A DNA stretch of 64,000 nucleotides from Bin5 sp009843665. GTDB taxonomy: Bacteria; Chloroflexota; Anaerolineae; Caldilineales; Caldilineaceae. The DNA is taken from positions 1,178,001 to 1,242,000 of the forward strand of contig OZ244818.1 in assembly GCA_965220285.1 (NCBI GenBank), read 5' to 3'. Positions 28,045 through 36,780 of the stretch are shown here, piece after piece (position 1 is the stretch's first letter; each line of letters opens with the position of its first letter). The notes under the pieces were generated by a model. It saw nothing but the letters and a program-made list of their open reading frames with translations, had not been told where the DNA came from and ran no database searches. Both the position numbers and the translations under genes were made by a program.

Positions 28045-28172
28045 TCTATCCGCGAAGTCACGCGAAGGGGGGCGAAGAACATCAGAGGCTATCGGATTCT
28101 CCTGGCGTGACATCGCGGTCCTTTGCGGATTAGCAATACTTTGCTGAAGCAATTCGCTGGTCCAACAGCCAT
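28045..28172. repeat. Dispersed GCGAAG repeat with ~90-base extension, copy 1
   Basis: TCTATCCGCGAAGTCACGCG and GGCGAAGAACATC open the element. The following ~90 bases align with those after the copy near 63.69 kb (shared CCT.TGCGGA.TAGC and AATCGCTG blocks), so the element is about 125 bases rather than just the GCGAAG core. Confidence 0.65.
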
Positions 28173-28181
28173 CACCGGGCA

Positions 28182-29240
28182 CTAGTCGTCCCATGCTTTG
28201 ACGGCGATCTTGATTACTTGCTCGTCGCCGAGGCGATAGGTGCCATCGAGGGCGTGGAAGCCGTCGCCTACGCGTTCGAGGGGCAGTTTGTGGCTGACCA
28301 TTTCGCCGTAGGGGAATTCGTTTTTCTCGAGAATGGGCAGGCCGCGTACGAAGTGCTCGTAGGTGCTGCCCCAGACGGCCTCGAAAGTCAGATTTTTGCG
28401 CATGAGGAGCTGGTTGATATTGAAGTCGATGGAACCCATATCGACGAAGTGGCCGACCTCGACGTAGGTGCCGCTGCCGCGCAGGTAGCCCAGTCCTTCG
28501 GGCGTGGCGGCCAGGAATCCGGAGCATTCGAATACGATATCGGCGCCGCGCTTGAGCGGTGTGTGCCAGTAGACCTGCTCGGTGCGCTCTTCGACGCTGG
28601 TGACTTCCTCGATGTTGATGGTGACGTCGGCGCCGAACTCTTTGGCCAGTTCGAGGCGTCTGGCGGGGCCGCCGACGACGATGATGTTGGCGGCGCCCAT
28701 CTGTTTGGCGCAGAGGAGGGTAACGAGGCCGATGGCGCCGCTGCCCTGGACGACGACGGTATCGCCGAGCTGCACCTTGCCGCGCATGGCGGCGTGGACG
28801 CCAATGGTGTAGGGCTCGGTGAGCACGGCGACTTCGGGCGAGCAGCTGGTCTTGAGCATGCAGGTATTTTCGAAGCCGAGATAGATGTAGTCGGCGAACC
28901 CGCCGTAGAAGTGGGGGGCGACGTCGGGGGTGTCGTAGAAGCCGTAAGCGCCGTAGCCGCCTGTGCCAGGGGAGAAGATGACGCGGTCGCCTTCCTCAAG
29001 GGGGCGGCCGATGTAGTCTTTAGCTCCGCCGGCGCCGATAGCCTCGATTACGCCGACGTTTTCGTGGCCGAGGACGACTTCGCCCTGGAAGCCGTTCTGC
29101 CACATGTGGAGGTCGGTGCCGCAGATTCCGGCCAGCTCCTGGCGGAGCAGCACTTTGCCGGGTTCAGGGTCGAGTACGGGGTATTCGCGGATTTCGAAGT
29201 CCTGTCCCTGGGCGATGACCGCCCGACCGGTTTTTGCCAT
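28182..29240 (-). CDS. Zinc-binding alcohol dehydrogenase family protein (MDR)
   Basis: This 352-residue medium-chain dehydrogenase has the catalytic-zinc motifs GICGTDLHMW and LGHENVGVIEAIG and the Rossmann loop VVVQGSGAIGLVTLLCAKQMGA. The structural-zinc lobe normally holding four cysteines is instead GRPLEEGDRVIFSPGTGGYG without them, so only the catalytic zinc is expected. Substrate unknown; sugar or polyol is plausible. The ATG is preceded by AGGAGAAAAT. Confidence 0.9.
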   Translation of the reverse strand: MAKTGRAVIAQGQDFEIREYPVLDPEPGKVLLRQELAGICGTDLHMWQNGFQGEVVLGHENVGVIEAIGAGGAKDYIGRPLEEGDRVIFSPGTGGYGAYGFYDTPDVAPHFYGGFADYIYLGFENTCMLKTSCSPEVAVLTEPYTIGVHAAMRGKVQLGDTVVVQGSGAIGLVTLLCAKQMGAANIIVVGGPARRLELAKEFGADVTINIEEVTSVEERTEQVYWHTPLKRGADIVFECSGFLAATPEGLGYLRGSGTYVEVGHFVDMGSIDFNINQLLMRKNLTFEAVWGSTYEHFVRGLPILEKNEFPYGEMVSHKLPLERVGDGFHALDGTYRLGDEQVIKIAVKAWDD

Positions 29241-29575
29241 GGTATTTTCTCCTGCTGTCGGGTGCTTGAGTTCAGGTAGCCTTGTTTTTGCCTCCGCTTT
29301 TTTGGGGCGGCAGGGCCAAGGAGGTCATAGGAGGGATTGAGATATGAAAGCTGGACCGATTGTTGCCAGGGCACCTACCGGGAGGGCCGGTGCCCCAGGA
29401 ATGGGGCTAAGTATACTACAGCCATGGGGCGAACGATAGTCCTTTGCGGTGATTGTACTGGAGAGTGGCGGCGGACGGTGGGCAAGGTGTTGAGGCGGGC
29501 GCCCAGGTGGCGGGGCGCTTCTTGGTTACAGATGAAGAGTGGGCCGTCGTAGCCGAGGACGAGGAGGAGATGGGA

Positions 29576-29962
29576 CTAGAGTTGGTTCTTCACAAAGGTT
29601 GCGACTTCTTCGGCCAGTGCAATTGCTTCCCACGCCTCTTCTTCGTCGGGATCTACGAAGTTTTCCAGCGGATAGCGTACTCCTGCGCCGTACCGGCCCA
29701 AGGTCTCGGCCGCCAGTTTCACTTGGCTGAAAGCCGGCTGACTTTGCGCGCATTCCTGTGTGAGATAGAACAGATCATGGACTAAGTTGAAACTATGTGA
29801 TCTGGAGACCAGGAATCCTTTCAGGTGCTTTTCGGCACATTGCCGGGCGTAATAGCAGGCCATTTCGGGAATTGGATTGCCGGGCAGCATGGTACGTCGG
29901 GCCATCTCCAGATCTTGCTCTGCCTTTCTGAACCAGTCCTGTTCAGGATGCCGCTCGTCCAT
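29576..29962 (-). CDS. HEPN domain protein
   Basis: From MDERHPEQDWFRKAEQDLEM the product is 128 residues and all-alpha. It has the HEPN signature MACYYARQCAEKHLKGFLV, in which Arg40 and His46 (R-x5-H) would be the ribonuclease dyad. HEPN proteins of this size are usually encoded with an MNT nucleotidyltransferase antitoxin, but no such gene lies beside it. It may therefore be an orphan or a remnant. An upstream in-frame ATG adds 31 residues without family similarity and was rejected. Confidence 0.75.
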   Translation of the reverse strand: MDERHPEQDWFRKAEQDLEMARRTMLPGNPIPEMACYYARQCAEKHLKGFLVSRSHSFNLVHDLFYLTQECAQSQPAFSQVKLAAETLGRYGAGVRYPLENFVDPDEEEAWEAIALAEEVATFVKNQL

Positions 29963-30230
29963 ACAGAATTTCCTGGGATTCGAGAGCCGTGTTGACAAAG
30001 GAGTAAGGGTTGTTGCGAATGCTCTGTTGTGAACCTGACTGGATCGAGCGGTCAAGAGTCAGGTGCATTTTAGCGGAATTCGCGTGCAGGGCGAAGTTGC
30101 CCTCAGACGGTTACGCCGGTGTCGAAATTTGCGGTTGGTCTGTCGGGATTTGGTAGGGAAGAGTTTTTGAGCAAGGGAGCGAATTTTGGCAGTGAAATGG
30201 GGGTAGGGAGTTGGGCTGGCGCGGGGTGAG

Positions 30231-30255
30231 AAATTACACAGAGGATGTGTAGTTT
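30231..30255. promoter_or_regulatory. 25-base palindrome, operator-like site 1
   Basis: Ten-base arms AAATTACACA and TGTGTAGTTT flank a five-base spacer, with one mismatch in the right arm. A second, perfect copy lies 59 bases on. Confidence 0.5.
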
Positions 30256-30289
30256 TTACTCTGGTAGGGACGCCTCAGATGGGTTCAAA

Positions 30290-30314
30290 AAATTACACAG
30301 GCGATGTGTAATTT
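30290..30314. promoter_or_regulatory. 25-base palindrome, operator-like site 2
   Basis: Arms AAATTACACA and TGTGTAATTT are perfectly complementary around GGCGA. With the first copy this resembles a paired repressor operator. The rest of the 30.06-30.55 kb gap holds a TACAAT box near 30502 and no gene I can support. Confidence 0.55.
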
Positions 30315-30554
30315 GGCGGCATTGCGCGTACTCGTGATGGGAGGTGGAGGGCTTGTGGGGATGTACGTTTCTGTGGTGTCGGGGCGGATCTCACGTGAAT
30401 ATAAAATATAATTGTAGAGGGTACCCACAAGGGGTGCCCTTACGGGAATTGGCGGGGGTAATCAGCGGGGATGGGAAACGGGAGGAGGCGGGTGGGCGTG
30501 CTACAATGGGGGCCGGTTTGGCGAGGAGGGTCAACGGGATTGGAGGGAGGTCAG

Positions 30555-30824
30555 GTGTTGGGATCAGGTGGGGCGAAGCAGCCAGCGACGGCGGGGCGGA
30601 AAGAGTCGGAAGGGGGGGCGGGGTTTGGGACGGCCCGGGCTCGATTGGAGGCGGAGAGGGAGCGGATACGGGAGGAGATCAGCAGCTATCCGGCGCCGAT
30701 TGCGGGGTGTGACGAGCAGTTCAATTATTTGCTGGAACGGCGGGCGCAGGTGCGGCGTGAGCTGGCGCGGTTGGTGGCGGAGGAGAGGCTGCGGCGGGGG
30801 TCGCAGCAGGGCGAGAGCGGGTAG
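30555..30824 (+). CDS. Small basic coiled-coil hypothetical protein
   Basis: From a GTG with a strong GGAGG upstream, the product is 89 residues. The first 38 are Gly/Ala-rich. The rest is a helical, charged stretch (RLEAERERIREEISSYPAPI, then CDEQFNYLLERRAQVRRELA) with natural coding character. I do not recognise a family. A single Cys in IAGCDEQFN sits between the two helices. It lies downstream of the paired palindromes and may be their regulated gene. Confidence 0.5.
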   Translation: MLGSGGAKQPATAGRKESEGGAGFGTARARLEAERERIREEISSYPAPIAGCDEQFNYLLERRAQVRRELARLVAEERLRRGSQQGESG

Positions 30825-31049
30825 GCGCGGGCGGTACCGGGGGCGGAGGCGGGATGAGCAGGCGGCTGGGAATGGTGTAGATGAGGGGGAGGGAATTGCG
30901 GCCGCACCGGTGCCGGCGCAGTTGGGAGATGGACGGCGCGGCTGGGGGACGGGCAGCGCAGCCGGGGGATGGGCGGGTGCGGCAGGCTGTGTGCGGGGGC
31001 CAGATTTGGCGCTCGACCCCGCAGGTCCCTTTTGGGCAGTGGTCCGACG

Positions 31050-31742
31050 TTATTCGAGCTGACGTATTACCGAGACGACCTTGCCCTTGACGCTGACGTC
31101 GGCGGCCGGCAGGAACATTTCGGGATAGCTGGGGTTGGCCGGGCGCAGTCTGACCTGATCGCCTTCGAGGAAGAAATGTTTGAGTGTGGTCTCGTTCTGG
31201 GTGTCGATCCAGGCGGCGACCATTTCGCCGTTTTCGGCGCGTTCCTGGTGGCGAAGGATGACGATGTCGCCGTCGAGGACGCTGGCGTCGATCATGGAGT
31301 CGCCCTGGACGCGGAGGGCGTAGAGCTCGGCGGGGTTGCGGTAGAGGGTCTCGTTGAGCTCAAGCCACTCGTCGGCGGTGTAGTGGTCGGTTGTTTCGAC
31401 CTGGATAGGTTCGCCGGCGGCGATGTAGCCGAGGACGGGCACCTGGAAGAAGCTGAAGGCGGAGCCGTCGCCGCCCTGGTGGGTGGGGGGTGCGCCGGCG
31501 AGGTCGCCGGCGAGGCCGGCTTCCTGGAGGCGGTCCCAGTCGAGGCTGAGGCCGCGGCTGACTTCCTTGTCGCGTCTGATCAGCTTGTCCTTCTCCAGTT
31601 TGGTGAGGTTGTACTTGACGACGGAGGTGCTGGAGATGCTGCAGGCGGTGCCGATGTCGCGGATGGAGGGGGGGTAGTTGTTTTCTTCGACGAATTCGGC
31701 GATGAAGGCGAGCATGCTCTTCTGGCGGTCGGAAAGTTTCAT
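31050..31742 (-). CDS. lexA: LexA repressor/self-cleaving protease
   Basis: The 230-residue SOS repressor has the winged-helix N-terminus MKLSDRQKSMLAFIAEFVEE and IGTACSISSTSVVKYNLTKL. The cleavage site is Ala109-Gly110 in GYIAAGEP, the nucleophile is Ser149 in QGDSMIDA, and the general base is Lys188 in TTLKHFF. On RecA-stimulated self-cleavage it would release its regulon. It is transcribed from a consensus promoter with a LexA-box-like site in the spacer, implying autoregulation. Confidence 0.95.
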   Translation of the reverse strand: MKLSDRQKSMLAFIAEFVEENNYPPSIRDIGTACSISSTSVVKYNLTKLEKDKLIRRDKEVSRGLSLDWDRLQEAGLAGDLAGAPPTHQGGDGSAFSFFQVPVLGYIAAGEPIQVETTDHYTADEWLELNETLYRNPAELYALRVQGDSMIDASVLDGDIVILRHQERAENGEMVAAWIDTQNETTLKHFFLEGDQVRLRPANPSYPEMFLPAADVSVKGKVVSVIRQLE

Positions 31743-31880
31743 TGTGTTCCTCCTTTTGGGTTGATGGATCGGCTATGACGTAGTCGCAATCAGAATGCTG
31801 CGATCATTTTTCGAAGTATTCACAGGTTGACGGTTCACGATTATCCCAAATATCGCAGGTATTTCCCAATTCATATCCCA

Positions 31881-31909
31881 ATTATACAAGAACATCTGTG
31901 CGGTGTCAA
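31881..31909 (-). promoter_or_regulatory. Consensus sigma-70 promoter of lexA
   Basis: On the minus strand TTGACA and TATAAT are spaced by exactly 17 bases, leaving a ~130-base leader before lexA that contains three TTGGGA direct repeats of unknown role. Confidence 0.75.
31889..31901 (-). promoter_or_regulatory. Candidate LexA box in the lexA promoter spacer
   Basis: Read on the minus strand, GCAC-AGAT-GTTC matches the Bacillus-type LexA/DinR consensus GAAC-RNRY-GTTC with one arm mismatch. Its position between -35 and -10 is right for repression. Similar sites occur in the ssb and dGTPase promoters. Confidence 0.6.
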
Positions 31910-31947
31910 GTCCTGTCGCGCACGAATGTTCCAGGGGGGGGAACGGC

Positions 31948-32007
31948 AGTGGTCAGTGGTCAGTGGTCAGTGGTTAGTGGTCAGTGGTCAGTAGTCAGTG
32001 GTCAGTG
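31948..32007. repeat. Heptamer array (GTGGTCA)n, copy 2
   Basis: About eight seven-base units follow a GGCAGT anchor. Together with the GC-rich repeat it fills the gap between the lexA promoter and the RNase gene; no other gene is visible there. Confidence 0.85.
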
Positions 32008-32271
32008 GGGAGGAGCTTTGAGTAGTCAGTTTTTAGTTTTTGGTGAACTGCCAAGCTATGTTCTTTGTGTGGACTGTGTGGGGTGTGACTGGAGGGATTG
32101 TAGTGTGGGCACTTTTGTTGCGGGCTGTCGATGGGCATTGTGGTGAACGTTGGGCGTAAGTGGGGGTTGCCTTGTCTGCGCTGGCACACGCTGGGACGGC
32201 GGCGGGCGGGCGCAGGCACTGTTGGGTAGGCATGATGGTGGGGATGACGAAGCACGGTTGGATAGGCTGGT

Positions 32272-32340
32272 GTAGGGGGGGCGTTGCGGGGGCGGAGCCC
32301 CCGCACAAGGGAGGGCCGAATAGGCCCGACCGCCCAGAAA
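32272..32340. repeat. GC-rich dispersed hairpin repeat, copy 2
   Basis: It is near-identical to the block near 10.76 kb, including the GCGGGGGC/CCCCCGC stem, and is followed by a degenerate AGTAGTCAGT tail. Confidence 0.85.
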
Positions 32341-32504
32341 GGCAGTTTTTAGTAGTCAGTTTTTAGTTTCTAGTGGTTGGTGATTGGGCGATGAGTTGAG
32401 GCTGGGCGTTGGGTGGGGTATGGGGGAGGGCATGGCAGTTTGGGGCTGGGGGCCGGGGGTTAGAAGATGCCGAGGTCGATTGTTGGGATAGGGGGGAGGG
32501 GTTG

Positions 32505-33911
32505 ATGAGGATTAGGTTTGATGGGGCGGCGGGGGAGGTGACGGGGTCGATGCACCTGTTGGAGGTGAACGGGCAGCGGATATTGCTGGATTGCGGGCTG
32601 TATCAGGGGCGGCGGGCCGATACGTACGAGCGGAATCTGAATTTTCCGTGGGAGCCGGCGTCGATCGATTGTGTGGTGCTGAGCCACGCGCATATCGACC
32701 ATACGGGGAAGCTGCCGAACCTGGTGAAGCAGGGGTTTGGCGGGAATGTGTGGTGCACGGCGGCGACGCGGAATCTGTCGGCGTATATGCTGATGGACAG
32801 CGGGTACATCCAGGAGAAGGATGTGGAGTATGTGAACCGGAGGCGGGCGCGCAGGGGGGAGTCGCCGGTGGCGCCGATTTACACGCGGGATGATGCGAGG
32901 GATACGCTGCCGCTGTTTGTGAGCGTGGGCGAGGGGCGGCCCGTGCCGATCGCGAACGGGGTGACGCTCACTTTTCGGAATGCGGGGCATATTCTGGGTT
33001 CGGCGTTTGTGGAGCTGGAGATTGAGGAGTTTGCGAGCGGGAAGCGCCGGCGGCTGGTGTTCAGCGGGGATTTGGGGCGGGACGAGATCGCGCTGCTGCG
33101 GAGTCCGGCGACGGCGAGGGAGGCCGACCTGCTGATCATGGAGAGCACGTACGGGGCGCGGCTGCACGGGCGGTACGAGACGGCGCTGAGGCGGTTGCGG
33201 GAGGTGGTGTGCGAGACGGCGCGGCGACGGGGGAAGGTGATCATTCCGTCGTTTGCGGTGGGGCGGACGCAGGAGATCGTGTTTGCTCTGAATCAGCTGG
33301 ATGCGAGGGGGGATATTCCGGAGATCCCTGTGTTTGTGGACAGCCCGCTGGCGGTGAATGCGACGGATGTGTTTCGGATGCATCCGGAGTCGTGGGATAC
33401 CGGTGTGCAGACTTTTCTGGAGGATGGGCGGCGGCGGAGCCCGTTTGATTATCCGCGCATTGAGTATGTGCGGGAGGTGCGGCGGAGCAAGCAGCTGAAC
33501 CATATGACGGAGCCGGCGATTATCATCAGCGCGAGCGGGATGGCTGAGAGCGGGCGGATTCTTCACCATCTGAAGAACAACATCACGCGGCCGGAGAACA
33601 CGGTGCTGTTCGTGAGCTTTCAGGCGCAACACACGCTGGGGAGGCGTATTCTGGAGGGGAGGGAGAAGGTACGGATTTTCGGGGAGGAGTACGACGTGCG
33701 GGCGGAGGTGGCGCGGATCAACGGGTACAGCGCGCATGCGGACCAGGCGGAGCTGGTGGCGTGGGCGTCACATTTTGATCGGGAGCGGTTGGAGAGGGTT
33801 TTTCTGGTTCACGGGGAGCCGGAGGGGGCGGGTGCGCTGGCGGGTAAGTTGCGGGAGCAGGGGCATGGTGATGTGGTTGTGCCGGAGTTGCATGAGTCTT
33901 TCGAGTTCTGA
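32505..33911 (+). CDS. MBL-fold beta-CASP RNA-processing exonuclease
   Basis: This 468-residue protein has the metallo-beta-lactamase zinc motif SHAHIDHTGKLP, the second ligand set in FRNAGHILGSAFVELEI and FSGDLGRDE, and the beta-CASP motifs IPSFAVGRTQEIVF and IISASGMAESGRILHHL. The final INGYSAHADQAELVAW is the RMMBL-type C-terminal motif. It resembles the CPSF73-like YSH1 RNA exo/endonucleases. The start MRIRFDGAAGEVTGS was chosen over the upstream frame because it opens the fold and follows a GGGAGG site. Confidence 0.93.
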   Translation: MRIRFDGAAGEVTGSMHLLEVNGQRILLDCGLYQGRRADTYERNLNFPWEPASIDCVVLSHAHIDHTGKLPNLVKQGFGGNVWCTAATRNLSAYMLMDSGYIQEKDVEYVNRRRARRGESPVAPIYTRDDARDTLPLFVSVGEGRPVPIANGVTLTFRNAGHILGSAFVELEIEEFASGKRRRLVFSGDLGRDEIALLRSPATAREADLLIMESTYGARLHGRYETALRRLREVVCETARRRGKVIIPSFAVGRTQEIVFALNQLDARGDIPEIPVFVDSPLAVNATDVFRMHPESWDTGVQTFLEDGRRRSPFDYPRIEYVREVRRSKQLNHMTEPAIIISASGMAESGRILHHLKNNITRPENTVLFVSFQAQHTLGRRILEGREKVRIFGEEYDVRAEVARINGYSAHADQAELVAWASHFDRERLERVFLVHGEPEGAGALAGKLREQGHGDVVVPELHESFEF

Positions 33912-33929
33912 GAATTGTAGGAACTTCCA

Positions 33930-34010
33930 TTATCCGCGAAGGGACGCGAAGGGGCGCGAAGAACACCTTTCTCTATCCGCGAAATGACGCGAAGGGGCGC
34001 TAAGAAAAAC
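33930..34010. repeat. Dispersed GCGAAG repeat, two tandem copies
   Basis: Two ~36-base copies of TATCCGCGAAG-GACGCGAAGGGGCGC followed by AAGAA lie just after the RNase gene. They belong to the family also seen near 28.05, 36.55, 52.27 and 63.65 kb. Confidence 0.8.
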
Positions 34011-34019
34011 CTCTTTTGA

Positions 34020-34062
34020 GCCGCGAAAGGCCGCGAATGGAGGCTTTCGCGGCTGTTTTTTT
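34020..34062 (+). terminator. Rho-independent terminator after the RNase gene
   Basis: A ten-pair stem (GCCGCGAAAG with CTTTCGCGGC) is followed by G and eight T residues. The left arm is part of the GCGAAG repeat family, so a repeat seems to have been adopted as terminator. Confidence 0.75.
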
Positions 34063-34094
34063 GGGCTATGGGGTATTGGCTGTGGTTTCCTCGG

Positions 34095-34964
34095 TCAGCA
34101 GCCGGCGAGGAAGTTGGCGCCGTGGAGGATGCCCCATTTTTCGGATTCTTCGGCGCCGTTGAAGTTGGAATCTTCGAGCTCGATGGAGACGGCGCCGTTG
34201 TAGCCGTTTTGGGCGAGGATGCGGAGTCCTTCGCCCCAGCGGAAGAGACCCTGGCCAGGGATGGTGTAGCGCCAGCTGTGGGCGCCGTAGGCGATGCGGT
34301 CGGCGAAGGTGGCAGGCTGCTCGTGGCCGTATTCGTAGAGGTTGTCGTCGAGGATCTCGGTGTCCTTGCCGTGGACGTGATGGACGCGGTCGACGAATTC
34401 GGTGAGGAAACGGAGGGGGTCGATGCCCATGCGGATGAGGTGGGAGGGGTCGTAGTTGACGCTCATGGCGGGTGAGGGGACGTCGCGGAAGAAGGCGCGG
34501 TAGGTCTCGGGGGTGCAGCAGAGGGCGCCGGGGCCGGGCCAGCCTTCGATGACGTAGTGGGAGCCGCTTTCTTCGAGGACTGGGGCGAGGGCGGCGAAGC
34601 TTTCGACCATGTAGTCGTAGTTTTGGCGGCGCGGCAGGGTGGGGTCTTCGGGGAGCATGACGGCGAAGAAGTTCCGGGGACCGGAGGCGGTGCAGGCGCG
34701 GATGCAGTCGGTGTTGCGGGCGAGGGCGTCGGCGCGGCGGGCAGGGTCGGCGGCGATCATGCCTCTGTTGTCGGGGAGGTCGATGGAGCCGATGCGCAGG
34801 CCGGCCGCGGAGACTGCCTCAAGGGCGCTCTCGGGGTCGGCGGTCAGATCGATTGCTTCCAGTTTGTTTTCTACAGCCCACTGCATGAGGGAGGGGATAT
34901 CCCGGTTCCAACTGGCGTTGACCTGGCGGAAACCGATGGGGAAGTTGCCTGTTCGCGTTTTCAT
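34095..34964 (-). CDS. Sugar phosphate isomerase/epimerase family protein
   Basis: The 289-residue TIM barrel has YVIEGWPGPGALCC (Glu ligand), MSVNYDPSHLIRMGID (Asp/His), VHHVHGKDTEI (His) and GAVSIELEDSNF (Glu), the usual metal site. It belongs to the same broad superfamily as the gene near 22.5 kb but is clearly a different subgroup. It is transcribed alone on the minus strand. The substrate cannot be assigned. Confidence 0.87.
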   Translation of the reverse strand: MKTRTGNFPIGFRQVNASWNRDIPSLMQWAVENKLEAIDLTADPESALEAVSAAGLRIGSIDLPDNRGMIAADPARRADALARNTDCIRACTASGPRNFFAVMLPEDPTLPRRQNYDYMVESFAALAPVLEESGSHYVIEGWPGPGALCCTPETYRAFFRDVPSPAMSVNYDPSHLIRMGIDPLRFLTEFVDRVHHVHGKDTEILDDNLYEYGHEQPATFADRIAYGAHSWRYTIPGQGLFRWGEGLRILAQNGYNGAVSIELEDSNFNGAEESEKWGILHGANFLAGC

Positions 34965-35057
34965 TGGGTAGATCCTTTGGAATCGGATGAAGTACAGGTG
35001 GCGTCATTATGACACAGAGCTTGTGGATAGGCTCATCCTGGGGGAGAGATTGGTTGC

Positions 35058-35648
35058 ATGGGATTTTATGACGACGAAGAGAACGTCGAAGCGTACGTGC
35101 AGATGGCGGAAGGCTACGACGGCAGAGAGCTGGTGGATGTTTTGAAGAAGCACCTGCCACCCGGCTCGTCGGTCCTGGAGCTGGGCATGGGGCCCGGGAA
35201 GGACCTGGCGCTGCTGGCGGCGGCGTACGCCGCGACGGGGTCCGACTCTTCGGAGGTGTTTTTGCGCCGCTATCGCCGGGACCATCCGGATGCCGACCTG
35301 CTGCTGCTGGATGCGGTGACGCTGGCGACGGCGCAGCGGTTTGACGCCATTTTTTCGAACAAGGTGCTGCATCACCTGAGCGTGGATGAGCTGCGGACAT
35401 CTCTACGGCGGCAGGCGGCGAGACTGAACGGGAACGGCTTGGTATTGCACTCCTTCTGGTACGGCGAGGGAACGGAGGAGAGCCACGGGCTGCACTTCAC
35501 GTATCACACGGACGCGTCGCTCAGGGCGGTCGCCGGCCCGGAGTTCAGGTGGGTTGCATGCGTCCGCTACACAGAGATGGAGGAAGGTGATTCGTTATAT
35601 CTTCTGTTGCGCCGGTCCTCCAAAGTCTTGTCTACCCCTGTGCGGTAG
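35058..35648 (+). CDS. Class I SAM-dependent methyltransferase
   Basis: This 196-residue protein has motif I in SSVLELGMGPGKDLALLAAA and the acidic end of strand 2 in YAATGSDSSEVFL. The IFSNKVLHHLS stretch is motif IV. It is a minimal Rossmann methyltransferase with no extra substrate domain. The 3' end overlaps the convergent sulfurtransferase gene by 17 bases. The methyl acceptor is unknown. Confidence 0.85.
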   Translation: MGFYDDEENVEAYVQMAEGYDGRELVDVLKKHLPPGSSVLELGMGPGKDLALLAAAYAATGSDSSEVFLRRYRRDHPDADLLLLDAVTLATAQRFDAIFSNKVLHHLSVDELRTSLRRQAARLNGNGLVLHSFWYGEGTEESHGLHFTYHTDASLRAVAGPEFRWVACVRYTEMEEGDSLYLLLRRSSKVLSTPVR

Positions 35649-36492
35649 GGCGGGTGGGATCGGTGATCCAGTCGCTCCAGGAGCCGGGGTAGAGGCGTGC
35701 TTCGCCGAGGCCGGCGTGTTCGAGGGCGAGGATGTTGTGGCAGGCGGAGACGCCGGAGCCGCAGTAGAAGATGACTTCGGACGGGGGCCGGTTGCCCATG
35801 AGCTGGCTGAAGCGGGCGGCGAGCTCGGTGGGTTCGAGGAAGAGGCCGTGGCGCAGGTTGCCGGCCTGGGGGAGGTTGGAGGCGCCGGGGATGTGACCGC
35901 CGATGGGGTCGTGGGTCTCGTTTTCGCCGCGGAAGCGGTCTGCGGCGCGGGCGTCGATGACGAGTGCGCCGCCGCTGGCGGTTTTGGCGAGCATTTCGGC
36001 GGCGTCGACGACGAGCTCGGGGCGGGGGGTGGCTTCAAAGCTGCCGGGTTGGACGGTTTCGTCGCCGCTGCGGGTGGGCAGACCGGCGGCGGTCCAGGAG
36101 TCCCAGCCGCCGTCGAGGACGGCCACGGAGTGGTGGCCGACCCAGCGCAGCATCCACCACATGCGGGAGGCCATGCTGCCGCCGCTGGCGTCGTAGAGGG
36201 CGACGCTGGAGTTGTTGCTGATGCCGAGGCGGGCGAGGGTGCGGGCGAAGTCATGGGGGTCGGGCAGGGGGTGGCGGCCGGTGATGCCGGGGAGGATGGG
36301 GCCGGACATGTCTTGGTCGAGGTGGGCGTAGGCTGCGCCGGGGATGTGGCTGTGGGTGTAGGCGCGGCGGCCGGCTTGGGTGTCGGTCAGGTCGAAGCGA
36401 CAGTCGAGGATGCGCAGGTTGGATGTGGTGAGGGCGTCGGCTAGTTGGGTGCAGCTGATTAGGGTGTGGAAGTGTTGTTGTTCGATGGTCAT
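35632..36492 (-). CDS. Thiosulfate/3-mercaptopyruvate sulfurtransferase (two rhodanese domains)
   Basis: The 286-residue protein has two rhodanese folds. The second holds the active-site loop IFYCGSGVSACH with persulfide-forming Cys244; in the first the corresponding position is Asp (LYDASGGS), as is normal for the inactive half. HIPGASNLP and HIPGAAYAH are the domain signatures. The CGSGV(S/T)A loop favours a thiosulfate/mercaptopyruvate enzyme. AAGGAG precedes the chosen ATG. The upstream in-frame extension is repeat DNA. Confidence 0.92.
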   Translation of the reverse strand: MTIEQQHFHTLISCTQLADALTTSNLRILDCRFDLTDTQAGRRAYTHSHIPGAAYAHLDQDMSGPILPGITGRHPLPDPHDFARTLARLGISNNSSVALYDASGGSMASRMWWMLRWVGHHSVAVLDGGWDSWTAAGLPTRSGDETVQPGSFEATPRPELVVDAAEMLAKTASGGALVIDARAADRFRGENETHDPIGGHIPGASNLPQAGNLRHGLFLEPTELAARFSQLMGNRPPSEVIFYCGSGVSACHNILALEHAGLGEARLYPGSWSDWITDPTRPTAQG

Positions 36493-36509
36493 TTGGGTAA
36501 CTCCTTTTT

Positions 36510-36606
36510 TGTATCCTCGAAGGGTTGCTGAGAACACCTTTTCCACGAAGGGCCACGGAGAACACCTTTTTCCTTCCGCGAAGGGACGCGAAGGGGCGCT
36601 AAGAAC
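36510..36606. repeat. Dispersed GCGAAG/CCACGGAG repeats
   Basis: Three short divergent copies are juxtaposed: a TCGAAGGG type, a CCACGAAGGGCCACGGAGAA type and a CCGCGAAGGGACGCGAAGG type. The two sub-families evidently share an origin. Confidence 0.65.
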
Positions 36607-36662
36607 AGTATTATAACCATTGAGGCTGTGGTGAACAGATTCTTGACGAACTGCAGCCGGCT

Positions 36663-36691
36663 TTGGAACGTATGTGCAGTCCGGGTACAAT
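36663..36691 (+). promoter_or_regulatory. Candidate promoter of the dGTPase gene
   Basis: TTGGAA and TACAAT are spaced by 17 bases, about 90 bases before the start codon. Confidence 0.5.
36666..36677 (+). promoter_or_regulatory. Candidate LexA box overlapping the dGTPase promoter
   Basis: GAAC-GTAT-GTGC matches GAAC-RNRY-GTTC with one arm mismatch and overlaps the -35 element, so LexA binding would block transcription. Confidence 0.5.
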
Positions 36692-36780
36692 GCGGGCTGG
36701 CGATTACTTTGAAATCAGGAGGCGATTGCGGCTGGTCTGCGGCCCTGCAACCGCCTCTTTCCATCCAGCGGAGGATTGAA

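Noticed and set aside
32460..33737. 425-codon minus-strand frame under the RNase gene
   Set aside because: It is antisense to beta-CASP motifs and Arg/Pro/His-rich, typical of a shadow in GC-rich DNA.
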